DNA from: Aeromicrobium yanjiei
GTDB lineage: Bacteria; Actinomycetota; Actinomycetes; Propionibacteriales; Nocardioidaceae
Length of the DNA: 64,000 nucleotides
Direction: 5' to 3'
NCBI RefSeq assembly: GCF_009649075.1
Contig: NZ_CP045737.1
Coordinates: 2,170,001-2,234,000 of the forward strand
The notes below the pieces were generated by a model that was not told the origin of the DNA, ran no database searches, and worked only from the letters and a program-made list of their open reading frames with translations. Both the position numbers and the translations under genes were made by a program. Positions 41,691 through 50,701 of this stretch are shown piece after piece; within the stretch, counting starts at the first letter, position 1; each line of letters begins with the position of its first letter.

Positions 41691-44600
41691 GTGATCCGAG
41701 TTGAAGCGACCGACTACGGTTCAGGGGCCCTAGCGCGCCTGACGGATGTGGTCGCCCAGTTGAAGGGTGGCGACCCCATGAAGCCGGTAACCGTCCTTGC
41801 GCCCAGCAACGTCGCTGGCATCGTAGCCAGGAGGCACCTGGCAGCAGGGCTAGGCAACGGAACCGCCGGCGTCGCCGGCATGGACATCACAACCCTCCCG
41901 AGGCTCGCCGAACGCATCGCAGCCAACACCTTCGCCCCGCGTCGCCCGCAGACCCGGACCGTGTTGACCGCCGCCTGGCGCAAAGCGCTGGATGAGGACG
42001 CCGGCGTGTTCGGGTCCGTGGCGAACCATCCAAGCACAATCCGCGCTCTCGCCGAAGCACACGGTGAGCTCCGAGACCTCACGAAGGACGGGCTCGACGC
42101 CCTGTCCACATCGGCGAACCTGACTCCTAGCCTCGTGTCGCTCCACCGCCGGGTCTCAGCGCAACTTTCAGCTGACTGGTACGACGAGACCGCGTTGTTG
42201 GAGGCCGCGACCCGACGGATCGACGAAGGCTACAAAGTCTCCGCGATGATTCTCTACCTACCGCAGGAACTCTCCCTGGCGGAGTCTGCGTTTGCGCAGG
42301 CCCTTGGCCAATCCGGTGAATTGGTGGTCATCGCGGGCCTGACCGGTGCGCGGCGTGCTGACGAGCTGGTGCATCGCTCTCTTCGCCGCATCGGAGCGAG
42401 CACCGCTTGGTCTCCCAAAATCGCTACAGCCGCCAAGATCATCAATGCGTCCGACTCCGACGACGAAGTTCGAAGCGTCGTTCGCGAAGTTGTCGAGTCA
42501 CTGCAGACGACTCCTGGACACCGCATCGCTGTGCTGTATGCCTCGGCGAGCCCCTACGCGCGCCTGTTGCACGAGCAACTTCTCACGGCGGGCGTGACGG
42601 TCAACGGGCCCGGAGTACGGGCAGTGCACGAGCGGGCATCTGCTCGTTTCCTGACGGAAGTCCTGGCTCTCGTCGACAATGACGTTCCTCGCGCCGACCT
42701 CTTTCGTGCGCTTGCCAATGCCCCTGCGTGCGACTTCACAGGGACACGTATCCCAGTCGGCGCGTGGGAACGAATCTCGCGAAGCGCCGGGGTCGTGGGG
42801 GGCACTGATTGGGACCAAATGCTGGCGACGTTTGCCAGGGACATGCTTCGTGAGGCGGATCGCGAAGACGAGTCCGGGGATCGGCCCTGGCTCGCCGATC
42901 GGCACCGGAATGATGCTGAGACAGCCTGTGCACTCCGCGCCTTTGTGACCGGGCTGCGATCGCAACTTGCTGACGCGACCGGGATCGCATCGTGGAGCGA
43001 CCTAGCCGACTGGGCCGAGCAACTCTTCTCGGCTCTTCTCGGCGACGCCGGAGGCACGCTTCCCCCAGAGGAGCAGTATGCCGCCGTCACCATGTCCTCA
43101 GTACTACGTGGCATGTCGGTCCTTGAAACAGTGGATGGCTCGGCATCGCTTGGCGCCCTGCGGGACGTCCTTGACCTCGAACTCGCGTCCGCACTCCCCC
43201 GAGTAGGGAAATTCGGCCATGGGGTCTTAGTAGCTCCGATCTCGGCGGCCGTAGGTCTGGAGCTTGATGTCATCTATCTGGTTGGCCTCAGTGAAGACAC
43301 CTATCCGGGCAAGCTTCGCGAGGATGCACTTCTGTCCCGCCGTGCCCGTGCGGCGGTGCCTGACGAACTGACTTCTCAACGCGACGCGTTGCACGCAAAA
43401 TACCGCGCCCTCCTGATTGCTATGTCCAGCGCAAAGTCTGTGGTTGCGTCGTTCCCCCGGGGCGACCTTCGGCGGTCGACCCATCGTCTGCCGAGCCGCT
43501 GGCTGCTGTCCTCGCTTCGCGAGCTCAGCGGCAATCATCGTCTCCCCGCCACGGAGTGGGAGGACGCCGAATACGCCGGCGCGGTCGTGACATCCGGCTC
43601 GTTTGCTGGCGAACTGTTGACCACATCCGTTCTAGCCTCCGAGCAAGAGTGGCGAACGCGAGCCGCGATCGGCGGCGAACTCGACGAGGCCGCCGTGTCG
43701 TCGGCGCACGCACTGCTCGACGCCCGGGACAGCTCCGAGTTCACGAGGTTCGACGGCAAGGTGAGCGAGACCGGCGGCCTGCCTGACTACGCGCGCGGCA
43801 AAAAGGCTGTCTCTCCCACCGCCCTTGAGGCATACGCGTCGTGCCCTCACGCGTTCTTCGTCGAAAGGCTGTTGGGGGTGGAACCTCTCGAGCAACCTGA
43901 GGACTCAGTCGAGATCTCGCCGATGGACATCGGCAACTTGGTTCACGAGTCGTTCGACGCGCTCGTCACCGAGTTCGCTGACGCCCTCCCGGGCTATGGG
44001 CAACCATGGTCCGAGTCACAGCGCTCACGGCTAGTGGAGATTGCCCAGGCCAAAGCAACAGAATTCGAGGAGCGTGGCCTCACTGGGCATCCCACTCTCT
44101 GGGAACGCGAGAAGCACCGGGTCATCACTGACTTGACCAACATGCTCGACGTCGACGACGCGTGGCGCGCTGAGACCAACAGCGCTGTAGTTGCCAGTGA
44201 GCTGTCGTTCGGCACAGATGGCATTGCCCCGGTCGAGATTCTGGTGCCCAGCGGCACCGTCCTGATGAGAGGCAGCGCAGACAAGGTCGATGTGGCGGCC
44301 GACGGGACACTTCATGTCACCGACATCAAGACCGGTAGCAAGCGCAGGTTCAAAGAAATCACCCAGGATGAGCCAGACGTGGGAGGGACCAAGCTGCAGC
44401 TGCCTGCGTATGCCTACGCAGCGCGCAAGGTGTTCGGCTCGAAGGGAACGCCTGTGGTGACGGCTTACTGGTTCGTCCGGAAGGATCCTGGACGCGTCGA
44501 AATAGCTATGACTGCGGAGGTCGAAGACCGCTACCGGTCGACCCTCGAGGTCCTCGTCAAGTCCATCCGGTCCGGCTTGTTCCCGGCGAAGGCACCTGAG

Positions 44601-44762
44601 ACCGAAGACTTCAGATGGGTTCAGTGCCCTTACTGCAACCCGGACGGCATCGGGCACGGCGAGGCACGTGAACGCTGGGAGCGCAAACGACACGACGTCA
44701 GCCTCTTTGATCTCGTCGCGCTGATCGACTCCGCTGCCATCACCAACGAGGACCCCGCATGA
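41691..44762 (+). CDS. AddB-like helicase/nuclease (PD-(D/E)XK)
   Basis: The protein has 1023 residues from GTG 41691 (weak ribosome site). The N-terminal part is a helicase-like fold without a Walker A lysine (VTVLAPSNVAGIVARRHLAA), as in AddB/RexB. A C-terminal RecB-type nuclease has GNLVHESFDALV near 747 and HVTDIKTGSKR near 875 (catalytic Asp and Lys). Cysteines typical of the AddB iron-sulfur site are seen at SCPHAFF near 716 and QCPYC near 979, but the fourth expected Cys is absent. Its stop overlaps the next gene (ATGA), forming an AddB/AddA-like pair in addition to recCBD. Confidence 0.85.
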   Translation: MIRVEATDYGSGALARLTDVVAQLKGGDPMKPVTVLAPSNVAGIVARRHLAAGLGNGTAGVAGMDITTLPRLAERIAANTFAPRRPQTRTVLTAAWRKALDEDAGVFGSVANHPSTIRALAEAHGELRDLTKDGLDALSTSANLTPSLVSLHRRVSAQLSADWYDETALLEAATRRIDEGYKVSAMILYLPQELSLAESAFAQALGQSGELVVIAGLTGARRADELVHRSLRRIGASTAWSPKIATAAKIINASDSDDEVRSVVREVVESLQTTPGHRIAVLYASASPYARLLHEQLLTAGVTVNGPGVRAVHERASARFLTEVLALVDNDVPRADLFRALANAPACDFTGTRIPVGAWERISRSAGVVGGTDWDQMLATFARDMLREADREDESGDRPWLADRHRNDAETACALRAFVTGLRSQLADATGIASWSDLADWAEQLFSALLGDAGGTLPPEEQYAAVTMSSVLRGMSVLETVDGSASLGALRDVLDLELASALPRVGKFGHGVLVAPISAAVGLELDVIYLVGLSEDTYPGKLREDALLSRRARAAVPDELTSQRDALHAKYRALLIAMSSAKSVVASFPRGDLRRSTHRLPSRWLLSSLRELSGNHRLPATEWEDAEYAGAVVTSGSFAGELLTTSVLASEQEWRTRAAIGGELDEAAVSSAHALLDARDSSEFTRFDGKVSETGGLPDYARGKKAVSPTALEAYASCPHAFFVERLLGVEPLEQPEDSVEISPMDIGNLVHESFDALVTEFADALPGYGQPWSESQRSRLVEIAQAKATEFEERGLTGHPTLWEREKHRVITDLTNMLDVDDAWRAETNSAVVASELSFGTDGIAPVEILVPSGTVLMRGSADKVDVAADGTLHVTDIKTGSKRRFKEITQDEPDVGGTKLQLPAYAYAARKVFGSKGTPVVTAYWFVRKDPGRVEIAMTAEVEDRYRSTLEVLVKSIRSGLFPAKAPETEDFRWVQCPYCNPDGIGHGEARERWERKRHDVSLFDLVALIDSAAITNEDPA

Positions 44763-47700
44763 GTACACCGCTGAGCGACCAGCCTGATCGCGACCGCATC
44801 ACCAACGACACCGCATCGACGCTGTTCGTCAACGCTGGAGCAGGGTCTGGTAAGACCACCGCTCTCGTTGACCGCATTGCCACCTTGGTCCTTCGAGATC
44901 GGGTCCCTCTGCAGTCGATCGCTGCCGTAACCTTCACCGAGAAGGCCGGCGCGGAGCTGCGAGATCGCCTGCGCGAGCGTTTTGAGGGTGCCTCCAAAGG
45001 CGATGATCCGGACCAGCGGCGGCTTGGCGAGGAGGCGCTCGACGATCTCGATGGCGCCGCGATCGGGACGTTGCACGCCTTCGCACAGCGCATCCTCATG
45101 GAGCACCCCATCGAAGCATCCCTCCCCCCACTGATCGAAGTGCTTGACGAGGTCGGCTCATCGGTGGCATTCGAGGAGCGGTGGGCAGAGATCCAGCGGA
45201 CCATTCTCGATGACATTTCGGTCCGCGAGCCTCTCCTTCTAGGGATGTCCCTCGGCATGACCCTTGACCACGTCCGCTCCCTGAGTCTTGCGTTGGGCCG
45301 GGACTGGGACCTCATCCACGAACGCATCGGGTCATTCAACCCTCTTCCCCTGCGGGTCCCGGACCTCACAGGGTTCCTCGACGAAGCCACGCGAATCTCG
45401 CGGCTCCGTGACCAGTGCACTGCGGACGACGACCTGCTCCTTGTCAAGGTGCGCCTCCTTGAGGAACTCGCCGCACTGCTGGGTGCCGCTGGAGGCATCG
45501 AGGAAGAATTGGCCGTCATCGCAGACATTGCTGCGCTGTCGTTCACACGCGGGAGGAAGACGAATTGGACGATCCCCATCGACGAGTTGCGGGAGGCGGG
45601 CAAGTCTCTCGCCGAGCAGGCTGCGGCCATCACCGGCTTGGTGCTGGACCAGTGCCTGCGACAAATCACTCAATGGGTGGGTCAGACAGTTCTTGCTTCC
45701 GCGACGAGACGTCGCCAAGAGGGGCGGCTAGAGTTTCACGACCTGCTGGTGATCGCGCGCGAGCTGCTGCGCGACAGCGCTGCCGCGCGGTCAGCGCTTC
45801 ATGATCGTTATCAATACCTCCTGCTGGACGAGTTCCAAGACACCGACCCCATCCAAATCGAGCTCGCCGTCAGGATCGCCGGCGGCGCCACCGCAGACCA
45901 GCAGCGCTGGCAGGACATCAACGTCACGGAGGGGCGTTTGTTCATCGTCGGCGACGCCAAGCAGTCGATCTATCGGTTCCGTCGGGCGAGCGTCGCTACA
46001 TACCTGGAAGCCCAGCAGAACATCGGATCGACTGCGCGGTTGTCGACGAACTTCCGAACCGTTGAGCCGATCCTGGCGTGGGTCAACCAAGTGTTCGGCG
46101 CCCTGATCCAGCATCAGTCCGGGGCCCAGCCATCGTACGATCCACTCGACTGTCACCGCACCGAGACCGGAGCTGGGCCTGCCGTCACGGTGCTGGGAGC
46201 CACCCCTCACGGCGACCTGCCGAAGGCAGCCGCCTCGTTGCTGCGCGAGCGCGAGAGCACAGATGTGGCGGGCGTGGTCCGGCAGGCTCTCGAGAACAAG
46301 TGGCAGGTTTACGACCGCAAGACGAAGACGTGGCGTGATGCTCGTCCGGAGGACATTGCGATTCTCGTCCCAGCGAGAACCTCATTGCCGTTTCTCGAGG
46401 ACGCGCTGGAGGACGCCGCCATCCCTTATCGGGCCGAGGCGAGCTCGCTCGTCTACCAAGCGTCCGAGGTGCGAAGCTTGCTGGCGTGCGCGCGTGTGCT
46501 TGCAGACAGCACGGATGCGCTCGCCCTTCTTACCGCTCTTCGATCGCCCTTGTTCGCTTGCGGGGACGACGACCTGTGGCACTGGAAGCGTGCTGGTGGG
46601 CGAATCTCTATCTATTCCGAGATCGACGACTACCCGTTGTCGTGCGGACCTGTGGGTTCAGCATTGTCCTACCTGCGAAGACTGTCCTTCGAGGCACGCT
46701 GGATGACGCCAAGCGAGGTGCTCGGACGCATCGCTGCTGACCGTCGCGTCCTTGAGGTGGCTGCGACCCGTCCGCGCGCTCGCGACGCCTGGAGGCGTAT
46801 CCGGTTCGTCATCGACCAAGCCCGCGCCTGGTCAGAGGTTTCACACGGAGGTCTCCGCGGCTACTTGGCGTGGGCCGCACATCAGGGCCAGGAGACGTCG
46901 CGGGTCGCCGAGGCGGTCCTGCCCGAGACAGACGTCAGTGCAGTTCGCATCATGACGGTGCACGCTGCGAAGGGCCTCGAGTTCCCGATCGTCATCTTGT
47001 CCGGCATGACCTCGCGGCCATCGAACGGCCGAGGCATCCGCCTGCTCTGGCCGCCGAGCGGCGGGTACGAGGTCAAGCTCGCCAAAAGCGTTCAGACCGG
47101 TGATTTCGAGGCCGCCCAGCCGGTCGATGAGCAGATGGACCATCTGGAGAAGCTGCGCCTACTTTATGTCGCAGCGACCCGCGCTCGCGATCACTTCGTG
47201 GTCTCTCTGCATCGGGCGGAAGGATCGACAGCATCAACGTCGGCCAAGCTTTTGGCCGACGCAGGCGCGTCCACAGCGGCGAACCCTGCCCTTTTCACTG
47301 CATCGCCCCCGTTACCTCGCTCCGACCCGGGACTGGAGTGCGCGCCGGCTCCCCTGCCGCTTGCGGAGTGGCGTGAGTGGTGGGAGGCCGCTCATGAGAG
47401 CAGCGCGACGCCCTCTGCCATCAGCGCCTCGGGTCTGGAGGGCACCGAGCCCGCTGTGGCGCTCGCCAAACCCACGGATCTTGAGAGCGGCGCGGCCAAA
47501 GCGCCCCGTGATCTCGAGCTTCCACCGTGGTCCAAGGGACGCTATGGCTCTGCCGTCGGTCGTGCCGTCCATGCGGTGCTTCAGGTCATCGATCTCGTAA
47601 GTGGAGACGGGGTCGAACCAGCCGTCACTGCTCAATGCGTCGCCGAGGGCGTCTCCGAGCACTGGGACCTCGTACTGGCACTTGTCCAGTCAGCCTTGTC

Positions 47701-48034
47701 CAGTGAAATCGTCCAACGCGCCGCGTCCCGTGAGCACTGGCGCGAGTCGTACGTCGGGACCGTCCAGGACGATGGGACGATCCTCGAGGGGTACGTTGAC
47801 CTCATTTATCGTGAGGACGACGGCTCGCTGGTCATCGTGGACTACAAGACAGATGCCGTGCCGACCGAGGCCATCGGATCACGGGTGGCGTACTACAGGC
47901 CTCAGATCGACGCATACGTCCGGTGCCTGGAATCGGCGACGGCTCACAAGGTGCGCGTTGCAGCGATGCTCCTTTTCCTACGCCCCGAAACCGCAGTCGC
48001 AGTAGTCGCTTCTGGGAAAGCTGTAGAAGCGTGA
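44759..48034 (+). CDS. AddA-like UvrD helicase with C-terminal nuclease
   Basis: The protein has 1091 residues. The superfamily 1A helicase has FVNAGAGSGKTTALVDRIA near 25, AVTFTEKAGAELRDRL, LLLDEFQDTDPIQIELAVRI near 357, TVHAAKGLEFPIVILSG near 735 and LRLLYVAATRARDHF. The C-terminal PD-(D/E)XK domain has GYVDLIYREDDGSLVIVDYK near 1015 with catalytic Asp and Lys. With the overlapping AddB-like protein it should form a two-motor DNA-end processing nuclease. Since RecBCD is already encoded nearby and this pair sits in a defence island, a dedicated anti-phage or plasmid-clearing role is possible. Confidence 0.88.
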   Translation: MSTPLSDQPDRDRITNDTASTLFVNAGAGSGKTTALVDRIATLVLRDRVPLQSIAAVTFTEKAGAELRDRLRERFEGASKGDDPDQRRLGEEALDDLDGAAIGTLHAFAQRILMEHPIEASLPPLIEVLDEVGSSVAFEERWAEIQRTILDDISVREPLLLGMSLGMTLDHVRSLSLALGRDWDLIHERIGSFNPLPLRVPDLTGFLDEATRISRLRDQCTADDDLLLVKVRLLEELAALLGAAGGIEEELAVIADIAALSFTRGRKTNWTIPIDELREAGKSLAEQAAAITGLVLDQCLRQITQWVGQTVLASATRRRQEGRLEFHDLLVIARELLRDSAAARSALHDRYQYLLLDEFQDTDPIQIELAVRIAGGATADQQRWQDINVTEGRLFIVGDAKQSIYRFRRASVATYLEAQQNIGSTARLSTNFRTVEPILAWVNQVFGALIQHQSGAQPSYDPLDCHRTETGAGPAVTVLGATPHGDLPKAAASLLRERESTDVAGVVRQALENKWQVYDRKTKTWRDARPEDIAILVPARTSLPFLEDALEDAAIPYRAEASSLVYQASEVRSLLACARVLADSTDALALLTALRSPLFACGDDDLWHWKRAGGRISIYSEIDDYPLSCGPVGSALSYLRRLSFEARWMTPSEVLGRIAADRRVLEVAATRPRARDAWRRIRFVIDQARAWSEVSHGGLRGYLAWAAHQGQETSRVAEAVLPETDVSAVRIMTVHAAKGLEFPIVILSGMTSRPSNGRGIRLLWPPSGGYEVKLAKSVQTGDFEAAQPVDEQMDHLEKLRLLYVAATRARDHFVVSLHRAEGSTASTSAKLLADAGASTAANPALFTASPPLPRSDPGLECAPAPLPLAEWREWWEAAHESSATPSAISASGLEGTEPAVALAKPTDLESGAAKAPRDLELPPWSKGRYGSAVGRAVHAVLQVIDLVSGDGVEPAVTAQCVAEGVSEHWDLVLALVQSALSSEIVQRAASREHWRESYVGTVQDDGTILEGYVDLIYREDDGSLVIVDYKTDAVPTEAIGSRVAYYRPQIDAYVRCLESATAHKVRVAAMLLFLRPETAVAVVASGKAVEA

Positions 48035-48077
48035 CTCCGCCTGCGCTCCTTGGTAGGACGATAACGAGGATGAACAG

Positions 48078-48872
48078 ATGACTTGGAATTCGAGCGACGA
48101 GTGGGCCAATGTCATGGGCGAGCAAGGCCCTTGGATCCGGCACGTCGCCGCCGCATGGCAGGCGGCCGCGACAGACGCGCCGGACGTGCCAATCCCCGCA
48201 CGTCCATCCCTAGATACTGATCACGAAGACGTGATCGCCTACTGGGCTCCACTACTTCACCTGCTGGTCTATGGGCTGGGTTGGACGAGACCTGACCTTG
48301 GACTCGAGGCCTGGCGTCAAAAGGCGTGGCCGACCGAAGACCCCATCTTGCGTGTCGTCCATCGGTGGTGGGGTGAGGAGGGTGTCTTGGACGTCCTTGC
48401 CTGGACCGCCTCCAACGGCGGTATAGCGTTCGACCTAGTGTCCGTGAATGGCGCTTCCCAGATCGCGCATCACCTGATCAATCGTCGCGTCACCGACTCA
48501 CCGGATCTTGAACGCCGCCGGGCGACAGCAGCATGGCAGCAAGTGTGGGGCGGCGGATGGGACTCGATGCATTTGACAATTCACGTCGATTCGCCGCTCC
48601 GGGCTCCTGACGACCATCAGCCCACGTTCTTCAACGCGCCCGTGGTGGGACCGGACCACCTCACCACCCCGCGTTGGCACATCTCGACGCCGACGTACGC
48701 TGGGTGGTACGCGAACTTCTTCCACTACATGCCGGGGACAGGGACGAACGGGCGCTCCGTCCGCACCGATATCGTCGTCAAACCGATCGGTTGGCTGGGC
48801 GAGTTCAGACAGCACAAGAAGACCAAGCTTTGGTTCCGTGGCCGGTCTTCCGTCCACCTCTGGGGACAGTGA
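48078..48872 (+). CDS. Unrecognised Trp-rich protein following AddAB-like pair
   Basis: The protein has 264 residues, beginning MTWNSSDEWANVMGEQGPWI. It is soluble and unusually rich in Trp and His (WWGEEGVLDVLAWTASNGG, RWHISTPTYAGWYANFFHYM). There is no signal peptide, membrane helix or recognisable catalytic motif. It lies 43 bases after the AddA-like gene on the same strand and ends convergent to the BREX operon, so it may be the third gene of the AddAB-like unit. I do not recognise a family and propose no function. Confidence 0.6.
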   Translation: MTWNSSDEWANVMGEQGPWIRHVAAAWQAAATDAPDVPIPARPSLDTDHEDVIAYWAPLLHLLVYGLGWTRPDLGLEAWRQKAWPTEDPILRVVHRWWGEEGVLDVLAWTASNGGIAFDLVSVNGASQIAHHLINRRVTDSPDLERRRATAAWQQVWGGGWDSMHLTIHVDSPLRAPDDHQPTFFNAPVVGPDHLTTPRWHISTPTYAGWYANFFHYMPGTGTNGRSVRTDIVVKPIGWLGEFRQHKKTKLWFRGRSSVHLWGQ

Positions 48873-48902
48873 TTCCGCCGGGCGGTCTCATCACCCGCAG
48901 CA

Positions 48903-50678
48903 TCACTCTTTGAGCCGACCGAACCTTTTTCTTGCAAGCGACCTCAGCAGTTCTTTCCGACCTTCGAAAAAGGCGTCGAAATCATGCACCGAGTCTGGAA
49001 GGTCCGGCAGCTGTTGGATCGCCAAATAGGCCGCTAGCTCTGCCTGCGAGCCATGCTGTGCGTTCGCCCACTCGCCTGGCATTTGGTCTAGTTTGTCGAT
49101 ATTCTCCGGCCCCTCGATGAGTTGAAGATTTGGCAGAAGGTCACGCTTCTTGTGCATCTCACTGACTTCGTCGTCGTTGAAGCCAGCTGTCTTGAGCGCG
49201 GCGCGGTTGAGCTTTGACCGCGGAAACACGTGGTCTATGTGGTGGATGTTTCGAGTGTTGATGTGCGGGAAGAGGATCGCCAGAGCAGCAAAAGTCCGCT
49301 GCCGGCCATACGAGAGACCTAGCAGATCGTCAATCTCCTCGTCTCCCATGACTAGGGACCTCCCTCGGGCTGCCATCCGCGCATCGATCGCATCGATAGG
49401 AAAGCCCTCGCTGCCATGCTCATCGATAGCTTTCCGGATGTCACTAAGGAGAGTGTCCAGCCCAGCTCCCCAGATGCCCTGTCGGACTTGACTCCTCAAC
49501 ACCCAGGATCGAAGCAGTGCTCTGTCTGCCTGGTGCCTCACAGCAGTTCGGTATGACTCGTCGAGACCTCTGTGATGCACGTAGTACGCAAGGGGGATGA
49601 GCACGCTTGCGGCCGGAAGCGTCGGCCCTGAAAGCCCGAAGTCACTGAGCAGCCCGACCGAGACCGTCAGTGACTTGCTGATCTCCTCCCAGTTCTCCTG
49701 GAGCAAGTCCATGTTCTGTGAATTGAAGTTTCGCACCTTGAAACCGATATCAGACACGCCGATGAGCACGAGGCCAGCTTTGAGAACCACGTCGCGACGA
49801 AATGAGAAGCCGGCGTGCCCGGTTCCGTTGAGAGAGTCAATTAGATCATTAATTTCTTTCCGAGCATCGCGCGACTTCCACGAGGCAGTCGCGATTGACA
49901 GCAACAGGTCCGAGTAGGAGAGAACAGTTCCTTGCGAATTGACGCGGATAAAGATGTCGAGGACGCGGTCAATCTCTTGCGACTCCTCGCGGTAGAACGT
50001 CACGAGTGGTTGCGTATGGAGGACCGAATGGAGACGGTAGAGGCGCTTTGACGCTTCCCTCATGTTTCCAATTCCGAGGTCGGCTACGAGCTCAGCAACA
50101 TCTGCTATTTCGATGTCGTAGAGCTTTGAGACCGGCACAAGTACGGTTCGCGGAGCATCCTCCGCCCCCGGGTTGTCGCGTGAAAGCGCAGCCGTAACCT
50201 GCGATTCCGACAGCATACGGAAGTCGTACATCCGCCCATCCTCGTCATCCTCCAACTCCTGGATAGGGTTGAAGTACAGACGACGCACCGGATAGGAAGC
50301 CGCTCTCCCCGCCCACTTTCCTGGCGTGCGGTCCGCGAAGCTGCCGCGCAGCGCGATGTTGAGCGATGTGAGTCGCTGTTGCCCGTCGAGGACCGCGTTC
50401 ACCGTCTCGGCGGGGAGATCCAGCTGGGTGTTGTGGGGGTCAGTGAGCTCGTTGTAGTCGCGCATGAAGTCATAGAACCTGAACAAGCCGGCCGTCTGAG
50501 GCTCAACTTTCCAGGATAAAAACTGTCCGATCGGATATCCGCGTAGCAATGAGTCAAATAGCATCTCGATCTGCTCGCCGTCCCAGACATACTCCCGCTG
50601 AATAGCCGGCAGCACCAGCTCGCGCTTCTGGATGCGACGGAGCACCTCTACCACCGTTGCCGAAGGTTCAAAGGGCAT
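48903..50678 (-). CDS. DUF262 (GmrSD/BrxU-like) type IV restriction protein
   Basis: The protein has 591 residues; AGGAG lies 6 bases before ATG 50678. The N-terminal DUF262 (GmrS-type, ParB/Srx-like NTPase) has QKRELVLPAIQREYVW near 18 and VLDGQQRLTSLNIA near 96. The C-terminal DUF1524-type HNH nuclease has IHHIDHVFPRSKLNRAALK near 485 (His-Met-finger, H-x-x-D-H). GmrSD/BrxU enzymes cut DNA with modified cytosines using NTP. It follows brxL by 23 bases on the same strand, so it is the last gene of the BREX operon and would cover phages whose modified DNA escapes BREX. Confidence 0.83.
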   Translation of the reverse strand: MPFEPSATVVEVLRRIQKRELVLPAIQREYVWDGEQIEMLFDSLLRGYPIGQFLSWKVEPQTAGLFRFYDFMRDYNELTDPHNTQLDLPAETVNAVLDGQQRLTSLNIALRGSFADRTPGKWAGRAASYPVRRLYFNPIQELEDDEDGRMYDFRMLSESQVTAALSRDNPGAEDAPRTVLVPVSKLYDIEIADVAELVADLGIGNMREASKRLYRLHSVLHTQPLVTFYREESQEIDRVLDIFIRVNSQGTVLSYSDLLLSIATASWKSRDARKEINDLIDSLNGTGHAGFSFRRDVVLKAGLVLIGVSDIGFKVRNFNSQNMDLLQENWEEISKSLTVSVGLLSDFGLSGPTLPAASVLIPLAYYVHHRGLDESYRTAVRHQADRALLRSWVLRSQVRQGIWGAGLDTLLSDIRKAIDEHGSEGFPIDAIDARMAARGRSLVMGDEEIDDLLGLSYGRQRTFAALAILFPHINTRNIHHIDHVFPRSKLNRAALKTAGFNDDEVSEMHKKRDLLPNLQLIEGPENIDKLDQMPGEWANAQHGSQAELAAYLAIQQLPDLPDSVHDFDAFFEGRKELLRSLARKRFGRLKE

Positions 50679-50701
50679 AACAATCTCCTGTTGGGGTCGG
50701 C

